5,038 nucleotides of DNA from Flavobacteriaceae bacterium UBA5079 (GTDB lineage Bacteria; Bacteroidota; Bacteroidia; Flavobacteriales; Flavobacteriaceae). Of the stretch, positions 1-5,038 are shown piece by piece; positions within the stretch are counted from its first letter, which is position 1; each line of letters starts with the position of its first letter. Below the pieces are notes generated by a model. It saw nothing but the letters and a program-made list of their open reading frames with translations. It was not told the DNA's origin and made no database searches. Where the stretch lies: positions 1 through 5,038 of the forward strand of contig DIAL01000064.1 of NCBI GenBank assembly GCA_002414705.1, read 5' to 3'. A program made the position numbers and the translations under genes.

Positions 1-930
1 AAAGGCAAACCCTTAACTAACTTCTTTGATTATTCAGATAATCGTTGTGAGAAGCTTAAAGATACTTTAGCTTACTCAACTTACAAGAACTATAAAACCT
101 ATTTAAAGAAGTTTGAAAAGTTTGTAGGGCATCGTGAATTAATGTTTGAAGATATTACAGTAACCACGCTAAAGGATTACGCATCCTATTGCAGCTCTAC
201 TTTAGGCAACAACAATACAACTATAAATTTTTCTTTAAAGATTATGAAGATAATGTTTAAGGAAGCACAAAGAGAAGATTTAATACCTTTGGATTTATTT
301 CCCTTTAACAAGTTTACTGTTAAGAAAGAAAAGAGTACAAAACGCTATCTAACTGCGTTACAATTTAAAGCTTTTATGAATTTAGAAGTTTCAAATAAAG
401 ATAAAGCGCAGATTATAAAAGATATGTTTATTTTTTCAGTCTTTGCAGGTGGTTTAAGATTTGGTGATATGCTAGAACTAAAATGGAAAAATTACGATAA
501 AGTAAACGGAAGAATAACAAAAATCATCAGAAAAACTAACAGACAGCACAGCGTTAAAATAGGTCAAAAAGCAGTTGAGATATTAGAGAGGTATGAGCAA
601 AAAGACCAGAAGCAGGAGGATATAATTTTCCCTTTTGCAAATATTAATAAAACCTATTTTACAGATAAAGAGCATAGAAATTTAATAACAGGTAGAGCAA
701 TAGCGTTAAGCAATATGTATTTAAGAAAAATGGGTACACGTTTAGAGCTACCTTTTAATTTAAGTTTTCATATAAGCAGGCATACATTTGCTACCAGGGC
801 TTTAAATAATGGTATGCGTATAGAACACGTTTCTAAATTGATGGACCATTCAGATATTGGCATTACTCAAGTGTATGCAAAAATCATTAGTAGTGAGTTA
901 GATAATGCAGTAGATAAATATATCAATTAG
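1..930 (+). CDS. int: Tyrosine recombinase (integrase) of a mobile element, 5' end cut by window edge
   Basis: Site-specific recombinase that would integrate and excise the element through a covalent 3'-phosphotyrosine intermediate. The frame is open from base 1, giving 309 visible residues; the internal ATG at 142 is not the true start, because residues 1-47 already belong to the core-binding domain. Residues about 20-112 look like a Bacteroidetes SAM-like core-binding domain (STYKNYKTYLKKFEKF). The catalytic domain runs from about 115 to the end. Visible active-site residues, numbered from base 1, are Arg153 (GGLRFGD), probable Lys178, His257 and Arg260 (HISRH), His283 (MDHSD) and the nucleophile Tyr292 (QVYAKI), so the enzyme appears intact. 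Relatives are usually about 400 residues, so roughly 90-100 N-terminal residues (arm-type DNA binding) should lie upstream. The family call is firm; the target site cannot be told. Confidence 0.95.
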   Translation, partial: KGKPLTNFFDYSDNRCEKLKDTLAYSTYKNYKTYLKKFEKFVGHRELMFEDITVTTLKDYASYCSSTLGNNNTTINFSLKIMKIMFKEAQREDLIPLDLFPFNKFTVKKEKSTKRYLTALQFKAFMNLEVSNKDKAQIIKDMFIFSVFAGGLRFGDMLELKWKNYDKVNGRITKIIRKTNRQHSVKIGQKAVEILERYEQKDQKQEDIIFPFANINKTYFTDKEHRNLITGRAIALSNMYLRKMGTRLELPFNLSFHISRHTFATRALNNGMRIEHVSKLMDHSDIGITQVYAKIISSELDNAVDKYIN

Positions 931-972
931 TATAAAGTAAATTATATTTTTAATAATCAACGGTTTTAGTTT

Positions 973-2208
973 ATGACAGAGTTTACTTTTTATGAAAAGA
1001 AAGTGCTAGATATAATAATTGAGCATATCAATTTTGAAATTTTTTGTATTGAACAGAAAGTAAGAGACAAGTGCAGACTTGATTATTCTCTCTGTTCGGA
1101 TTTATTTGAAAAACAGGAAATAACAAAAAAGAAGATTCAAAAATTCAAAAAAAGATTATTAAAATGCAATCCTACTATAAGTGGATTTATAAGCGTGCTA
1201 ACAAATAATCAATCTAAAACCTATGACTATTACGAATTTAAAGAAATAATATTAAGGAACTTTATTTTAGAATTCTATCAAGAGTTAGTTGAGCAGTTAG
1301 CGGAAGTTGAAATTCAAGATGAATTCAATTTTAAACTAAAAGAAGAAATGAAAATAAAAGGATTTTCATATGGGTTTATGAAAGAGTTTATTAAATCTGT
1401 AGCAGATGCACATCACTTCTTAATTTATAAATCTCTTTTAGAGATACCAGAAAATAGTAAATTAGATTACAATACTGTTGTTGAGAAAATTAATAATGCT
1501 TTTTTTAGATTGGAATCATTTGCTAATGGCGCTTTAAATGAATACAAACATTTTGATTTTGATACAGCATTTAGTGAGCTTTTTTATGTTACAAAAAAGT
1601 CAATTAATTATACGTATGAAAACTGTAAACTTATAAGTCAATATTGGCAACTTACAGAGCAGATAAGAATTGATTACGATAAATCTAATTTTAAAAATTT
1701 AAGTGCATTAGAGCATAAAGCATTTCGGCACGATTGTGATGTAATAACATCTATTAATTGGCACAGAATAGAACAGTTTAATGAATTTACAACCCAAGAC
1801 GAGATTGACAAGCAAAACAAAAAAAAGTCTATATCAGACATAATTAATCTGAATAAAACCTTTCAATTAGATCATAAACAAAAACACAAAAAACAGATCA
1901 TACAGAAAGATTTAAAAAGCATTGTAGATATAGAAAAATTTAATTACATCTTAAAATTACTTGAAGATTTAAGTATCACTGTAAAAGGTAAATCTACTTT
2001 AACACCAAGAAAAAAAGGAGCTTTAAGAGGTATTGTAGAAGCATTAAGAGATAAAATGATTGTTCCTAATATAGGCATAGCATCACTTTGTAATGTGATG
2101 GCAAAACAAATAGATTTAGAATTAAAATCAGAATTAGACACATCAACAACTTCAGAAAATTATAAAAAACAAACTTTAGAATACATAAAAAACAATCCAC
2201 TTCACTAA
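973..2208 (+). CDS. Uncharacterised 411-residue protein between integrase and HTH genes
   Basis: I do not recognise this protein with confidence. It begins at an ATG 42 bases after the integrase stop, with no Shine-Dalgarno sequence, as is usual in Bacteroidota. There is no signal peptide or membrane segment, so it should be cytoplasmic. It is rich in Lys, Ile, Asn and Phe and looks mainly helical. A basic stretch lies at residues 52-64 (KKKIQKFKKRLLK). The middle (about 70-275) is aromatic-rich. A second basic, probably disordered linker lies at about 280-312 (KQNKKKS, HKQKHKK). A compact C-terminal module follows at about 340-408 (RKKGALRGIVEALRDK, then a helix with DLELKSELD). The spacing of hydrophobic positions in that module recalls the C-terminal part of RteC, the excision regulator of Bacteroides conjugative transposons, but this is a weak by-eye resemblance. 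Its position suggests a DNA-binding or regulatory role (inference). It is surely coding: long, uninterrupted and with consistent codon use. Confidence 0.88.
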   Translation: MTEFTFYEKKVLDIIIEHINFEIFCIEQKVRDKCRLDYSLCSDLFEKQEITKKKIQKFKKRLLKCNPTISGFISVLTNNQSKTYDYYEFKEIILRNFILEFYQELVEQLAEVEIQDEFNFKLKEEMKIKGFSYGFMKEFIKSVADAHHFLIYKSLLEIPENSKLDYNTVVEKINNAFFRLESFANGALNEYKHFDFDTAFSELFYVTKKSINYTYENCKLISQYWQLTEQIRIDYDKSNFKNLSALEHKAFRHDCDVITSINWHRIEQFNEFTTQDEIDKQNKKKSISDIINLNKTFQLDHKQKHKKQIIQKDLKSIVDIEKFNYILKLLEDLSITVKGKSTLTPRKKGALRGIVEALRDKMIVPNIGIASLCNVMAKQIDLELKSELDTSTTSENYKKQTLEYIKNNPLH

Positions 2209-2218
2209 AATACTTCCA

Positions 2219-2259
2219 TTATAAGGGTTTTATAAGGGTACACCTATAACAACCTATCA
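2219..2259. promoter_or_regulatory. Cluster of four half-sites (two direct, two inverted), likely operator, Xis site or iterons
   Basis: The gap between the 411-residue gene and the HTH gene contains TTATAAGGGT at 2219-2228 and again, identical, at 2230-2239 (period 11). It is followed on the minus strand by the related TTATAGGTGT (2249 to 2240) and the more diverged TGATAGGTTG (2259 to 2250; period 10). The inner pair forms a dyad: 12 of 16 base pairs match about a centre between 2239 and 2240, over 2224-2255. Periods near one helical turn put the copies on the same DNA face. The place, just ahead of the HTH gene and the replication gene, fits autoregulation, binding by an excisionase-like protein, or initiator binding; the sequence alone does not decide between these. 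Confidence 0.6.
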
Positions 2260-2278
2260 ATCAAGCAATCTTGCGGTA

Positions 2279-2286
2279 TAATTTTA
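2279..2286 (+). promoter_or_regulatory. Possible -7 element of a Bacteroidota promoter for the HTH gene
   Basis: TAATTTTA matches the Bacteroidota -7 consensus TAnnTTTG at five of six defined bases and lies 15 bases before the ATG at 2301. No convincing -33 TTTG/TTG sits at the right distance upstream. In DNA this AT-rich such a match is expected by chance fairly often. If real, the half-site cluster at 2219-2259 would cover the region just upstream of, or overlapping, the -33 position, which would suit a repressor or activator site. Confidence 0.2.
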
Positions 2287-2300
2287 AAACATATATCGTA

Positions 2301-2606
2301 ATGGAAGCAATTATTTTATCCGTACAACAGTACAAAGAATTAGTAAATCGTTTAGATGTTCTAAACAAAAAACTAGAAGAAAACCAAAAGTCGCCAGAAG
2401 ACACGTTTCTCGACAATCAGGAATTTTTACAGCTAATGAATATTAGCAAACGTACAGCGCAAACTTGGCGCGATGAAGGTATTGTATCATTTTCTCAAAT
2501 AGGTTCAAAAATCTATTATAGAATGAGCGATGTGCAGAAGCTTTTAGATAAGAACTATAAAAAAGCTTTTAAATCTAATAAAAGAGATTACACCACAAAT
2601 ATCTAG
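2301..2606 (+). CDS. Small helix-turn-helix protein, MerR/excisionase-like (HTH_17 type)
   Basis: A 101-residue DNA-binding protein. Residues 1-30 form a probable amphipathic helix (VQQYKELVNRLDVLNKKLEE) that may mediate self-association. Residues about 36-84 form a winged helix-turn-helix: the entry FLDNQEFLQLMNIS, a recognition helix KRTAQTWRDEG, the wing IVSFSQIGSKIYYRMSD and a closing helix VQKLLDKNY. This is the usual layout of the small HTH proteins next to integrases and DUF3987 genes on Bacteroidota elements, which act as excisionase/directionality factors or regulators. The reading frame could also begin at TTG 2271, adding ten residues. I prefer ATG 2301 because the family normally begins with the short helix and the upstream part overlaps a possible promoter. 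The gene ends 5 bases before the replication gene, so the two are probably co-transcribed and perhaps translationally coupled. The fold is firm; the exact role is inferred. Confidence 0.9.
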   Translation: MEAIILSVQQYKELVNRLDVLNKKLEENQKSPEDTFLDNQEFLQLMNISKRTAQTWRDEGIVSFSQIGSKIYYRMSDVQKLLDKNYKKAFKSNKRDYTTNI

Positions 2607-2611
2607 AACTT

Positions 2612-4897
2612 ATGCAAGCTGTCGTATCAGTCTTTAGAGACTTTGTAAATAAGGTTGAGGATAAGCCTTTAGAAAAAATCCTTAATGATATTAAAATAGG
2701 TAATTATAAAGCTGAAATAAGCAATATAAGAGCCTTATTGACGAATGATAATAAAGAAGAAGCAGATCAACTCAAAAAGCAATTAATTGCTTTTACAGTA
2801 TCAGGAACTTTCAACAATGGTAGGAGTATCGATAAAGTCGAAACCTATAGTCAATATGTAATTTTAGATATTGATAAATTGTCTGTTTCTCAATTAGAAG
2901 ACGTTAGAAATACCACACGTTTAGCACCTTACACATATGCTTCATTTGTTAGTCCTAGTGGTAAAGGGGTGAAAATAATCGTAAAAGTAAATACAGCCAA
3001 AGAGCACCATAAAGAAGCCTACAAACAAGTTGTAGATTATTATGAGCAAGCCTTAAATATAGGTATTGATACCTCTGGTAGTGATATTTGTCGTTTGTGT
3101 TTTGTGTCCTATGATGAAGATTGTTTTATCAATCCTAATACAGATACTTTTGAGGTTATAATTAAACCAATAGAAACAGTAAAACCATTAAAACAAGCGC
3201 AGAAGATTTATAATGATATTGAAGCATACATCTCTGAAATCGAGCAAACAGCAACTGATATTACAGGCAATTATGAAACCTGGCGAAATTTAGGTTTTGC
3301 CATTTCAGAAGAATACGGAGAATCAGGAAGAGATTATTATCACAGAATTAGTAGGTTTTATATAAAATACAATTATCAAGAATGCGATAAACAATTCACG
3401 AGCTGTTTAAAAGCAAAAGGATCTGGAGTAAACATTTCTACATTTTACTATATGGCACATCAATGTAACATAAAGCCATACAAACAACCTACTGAAGAAG
3501 AAACGTTAACAGTAAAAGGACAATTACTAAAAGAAGAGTATTCAGATAGTCCAACATTCTCAACTTCCTTAATTCCTCAACTACCTCAATTCCTTCAACA
3601 CGTAATTAAATATACTAAAACAGACCAAGAAAAAGATATAATGATATTGGGTGCAATAACAGCTATAAGTGCTTGTTTGCCTAAAATATATGGTATCTAT
3701 GATGGTGATAAAGTGTATTCTAATTTGTATTTATTTATAACAGCGGCAGCAGCTTCAGGAAAAGGGAAACTAAAATTTTGTAAGCGATTAGTATATAAAA
3801 TTCACAAAACTATGCGTGAAGAAGCGAAACTAATGGAAGCAGAATATGATGCAGAATTAGCACAATACAATAAGAACAAGGCAAAAGATGAAAACTTAAA
3901 GAAACCACCAAAACCACCTATTAGAATGTTGTTTATTCCTGCAAATAATAGCTCAACAGGTATGTTTCAATTATTACACGATAGTAAAGGCAGAGGACTA
4001 ATTTTTGAAACCGAAGCAGATACATTGGCTAAAAACTTTAAAACAGATTATGGCGATTATTCTGATGGTTTTAGAAATGCATATCATCACGAACCTATTA
4101 AGTATTTTCGTAGAACAGATAGAGAGTATGTAGAGATAGAAGAGCCTTGTTTGTCTTGTGTTTTAACAGGTACACCAAAACAAGTTTTGGCGTTAATGCC
4201 AAATGCAGAGAATGGCTTATTCAGTCGTTTTATGTTTTACCAGATGCCTACAAGTACCAATTGGAAAAATGTATTCGCTATCGATACTAAAAAAGGCTTA
4301 AATGATTACTTTGATCAATTAGGTAGCCAATTCTACGAGTTATACAGACAACTAATTACAAATACGGAAATTCAGTTTTCATATACCGAAGAGCAACAAG
4401 AAGTATTTAATCAATTTTTTTCAAAAATTAATTTATACTATCTAAATGTAAATCCTTTAGAGTACAATTCCTCAATTAAAAGAATGGGTATTATAGCATT
4501 TAGAATTAGTATGATTTTAACGGTTTTACGCATACTTGAAACAGGTGATGTTTCAAATCCTTTGTATTGTTCTGATGAAGATTTTCAAACAACACTAACA
4601 ATGGTAAAAGCATTAATTAAACACAGTAGTAAAGTGTATTCTAGTTTACCAGAAGATAAAACAGCTATTAATTACAAAAACAAAAAAGAGCAATTTATAG
4701 AAAGTTTACCATTGCGCTTTTCTACACAGGAGTACATAAGTTGTGCAAGTAAATTGGCTATTACTCAAAAAACAGCAGAACGCTACATTACAAGCCTATG
4801 TAAAACAAACTTTTTAGTTAGGGAATCTCAAGGTAATTACTACAATCCATCGAAAGAAGAAAGTGAGGGAAATAAGAGAAGTGAGGACAATAATTAG
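2612..4897 (+). CDS. Primase-like/DUF3987 ATPase fusion (BT4734-like N-terminus, PriCT_2, P-loop, winged helix)
   Basis: A 761-residue replication protein. Residues about 1-180 match the BT4734-like domain, which I recall as part of the archaeo-eukaryotic primase/PrimPol group. It shows a DxD motif at Asp86/Asp88 (VILDIDKL), the strand-turn SPSGKGVK at 114-121, and Asp153 with Arg161 (GIDTSGSDICRLCFVSYD). Residues about 200-286 are PriCT_2 (ETWRNLGFAISEEYG around Trp224), a domain that follows primase domains. Residues about 325-690 are DUF3987, a P-loop ATPase/helicase-like module. It has a Walker A variant AAAASGKGK (Lys384), Walker B-like LIFETEAD (Glu466, Glu468), sensor-like LTGTP (519-522) and a probable arginine finger Arg539 (GLFSRFMF). 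A charged, proline-containing insert lies at about 410-440. The C-terminus (about 698-745) looks like a winged helix (ITQKTAERYITSLCKTNFLV). It probably primes and unwinds DNA for replication of the excised element. Domain order is firm; enzymatic activity is inferred. The start ATG lies 5 bases after the HTH gene, without a ribosome binding site. Confidence 0.93.
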   Translation: MQAVVSVFRDFVNKVEDKPLEKILNDIKIGNYKAEISNIRALLTNDNKEEADQLKKQLIAFTVSGTFNNGRSIDKVETYSQYVILDIDKLSVSQLEDVRNTTRLAPYTYASFVSPSGKGVKIIVKVNTAKEHHKEAYKQVVDYYEQALNIGIDTSGSDICRLCFVSYDEDCFINPNTDTFEVIIKPIETVKPLKQAQKIYNDIEAYISEIEQTATDITGNYETWRNLGFAISEEYGESGRDYYHRISRFYIKYNYQECDKQFTSCLKAKGSGVNISTFYYMAHQCNIKPYKQPTEEETLTVKGQLLKEEYSDSPTFSTSLIPQLPQFLQHVIKYTKTDQEKDIMILGAITAISACLPKIYGIYDGDKVYSNLYLFITAAAASGKGKLKFCKRLVYKIHKTMREEAKLMEAEYDAELAQYNKNKAKDENLKKPPKPPIRMLFIPANNSSTGMFQLLHDSKGRGLIFETEADTLAKNFKTDYGDYSDGFRNAYHHEPIKYFRRTDREYVEIEEPCLSCVLTGTPKQVLALMPNAENGLFSRFMFYQMPTSTNWKNVFAIDTKKGLNDYFDQLGSQFYELYRQLITNTEIQFSYTEEQQEVFNQFFSKINLYYLNVNPLEYNSSIKRMGIIAFRISMILTVLRILETGDVSNPLYCSDEDFQTTLTMVKALIKHSSKVYSSLPEDKTAINYKNKKEQFIESLPLRFSTQEYISCASKLAITQKTAERYITSLCKTNFLVRESQGNYYNPSKEESEGNKRSEDNN
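4862..4897 (+). repeat. Degenerate 18-bp tandem repeat at the 3' end of the replication gene
   Basis: Two 18-base units, 4862-4879 and 4880-4897, share AGTGAGG and a later AATAA, 12 of 18 positions in all. They encode SEGNKR and then SEDNN plus the stop codon. The unit length keeps the reading frame, as expected of a duplication tolerated in a disordered tail. The G-rich purine run is the complement of the pyrimidine-rich repeats that follow the gene. Confidence 0.5.
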
Positions 4898-4918
4898 TCA
4901 GTTTCCTTATTTCCCTCA
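4864..4918. repeat. 13-bp perfect inverted repeat spanning the stop codon of the replication gene
   Basis: The arm TGAGGGAAATAAG (4864-4876) is exactly complementary to CTTATTTCCCTCA (4906-4918). Past one mismatch the pairing can extend by three more pairs (4878-4880 with 4902-4904, one of them G-U), leaving a loop of about 21 bases that contains the stop codon. The pyrimidine arm continues as two direct 9-base units, TCCCTCAAA (4912-4920) and TCCCTCAAT (4921-4929). No T-run follows on the plus strand, so it is not a classical rho-independent terminator. It could reduce read-through, protect mRNA, or be a protein-binding site of an origin or oriT. Confidence 0.7.
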
Positions 4919-4930
4919 AATCCCTCAATC

Positions 4931-4975
4931 TCTAAAATAAATAAATCTAAAAATGTTTTATTAATAATTTAAAAA
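4931..4975. other. Very AT-rich non-coding tract after the replication gene
   Basis: Only three of 45 bases are G or C, clearly below the surrounding genes. It follows the repeats at 4906-4929 and precedes a short inverted repeat, AAGAC (4974-4978) with GTCTT (4992-4996). No convincing open frame lies in it: the ATG at 4953 stops after three codons. It may hold the promoter of the next gene, or serve as an easily melted region of an origin; nothing in the sequence decides. Confidence 0.4.
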
Positions 4976-5012
4976 GACCTAAATTGGACAAGTCTTATAA
5001 AGAGCTTATGCT

Positions 5013-5038
5013 ATGTTCGGAGAATACATAAAAAATAT
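5013..5038 (+). CDS. Possible start of a further gene, cut by the window edge
   Basis: ATG at 5013 opens a frame reading MFGEYIKN that is still open at the last base. Eight codons are too few to judge coding or assign a family. Against it: the ATG lies inside a short inverted repeat (TATGT 5012-5016, ACATA 5026-5030) and has no ribosome binding site. GGAG at 5019-5022 could instead serve a start just beyond the window. In comparable elements mobilization genes often follow the DUF3987 gene, but that is only context. Confidence 0.2.

Noticed and set aside
142..930. Integrase start at ATG 142 (262 residues)
   Set aside because: The same frame is open and clearly coding from base 1 with part of the core-binding domain; the gene begins upstream of the window.
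931..972. Promoter between integrase and the unknown gene
   Set aside because: AT-rich with several loose TAnnTTT matches but no paired -33 element; not distinguishable from background.
1944..2141. Minus-strand 65-residue open frame
   Set aside because: Lies wholly opposite the coding frame of the 411-residue gene, in a conserved-looking C-terminal module, with no promoter or recognisable protein features; a shadow frame.
2219..2259. XerCD dif-like or att core site
   Set aside because: The dyad superficially resembles an 11-6-11 recombination core, but it lies internal to the gene cluster, away from the integrase end, and the arms do not match a dif consensus I can recall; tandem half-sites fit an operator or iterons better.
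2271..2300. TTG start extending the HTH protein by ten residues
   Set aside because: Rare start codon, no ribosome binding site, an extension without family-like character, and overlap with a possible promoter; ATG 2301 is better.
4864..4930. Rho-independent terminator after the replication gene
   Set aside because: The stem is AT-mixed with a long loop and no T-run follows it on the plus strand, so the standard terminator pattern is not met.
1..5038. CRISPR array, tRNA, rRNA or insertion sequence
   Set aside because: No regularly spaced repeats, no cloverleaf or rRNA-like sequence, and no transposase other than the integrase were seen.

Overview
The window looks like the backbone of an integrative (possibly mobilizable) element from a low-GC member of the Bacteroidota, most likely a flavobacterium. 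The evidence is the AT-rich coding, the absence of Shine-Dalgarno sequences before any start, an integrase of the Bacteroidetes tyrosine-recombinase type, and a long protein with BT4734-like, PriCT_2 and DUF3987 domains, an architecture I associate almost entirely with Bacteroidota mobile elements. All genes lie on the plus strand.

Layout. Positions 1-930 hold the 3' part of a tyrosine recombinase gene, cut by the window edge so that its N-terminal arm-binding domain is missing; all catalytic residues are present. After a 42-base gap, 973-2208 encodes a 411-residue protein that I cannot name. The next gap (2209-2300) holds a compact cluster of repeated half-sites at 2219-2259, two on the plus strand and two on the minus strand. 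It lies directly before a small helix-turn-helix protein of MerR/excisionase type (2301-2606). Only 5 bases later begins a 761-residue replication protein (2612-4897) that joins a primase-like domain, a PriCT_2 domain, a DUF3987 P-loop ATPase and a C-terminal winged helix.

The end of that gene and the DNA after it form a structured region: a 13-bp perfect inverted repeat around the stop codon, short direct repeats, a very AT-rich tract (4931-4975) and, at the window edge, a possible start of one more gene (5013).

How the parts may work together (inference): the integrase inserts and excises the element. The small HTH protein probably acts as regulator or recombination directionality factor, with the half-site cluster as its likely target. 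The primase/ATPase would replicate the excised circular form or prime the strand during transfer. The unknown 411-residue protein sits between the integrase and the HTH gene and could be a regulator of excision. The two structured intergenic regions (2219-2259 and 4862-4975) are the best candidates for an operator/iteron origin and an origin or oriT, respectively. No cargo genes, relaxase, attachment sites or element boundaries are visible here.
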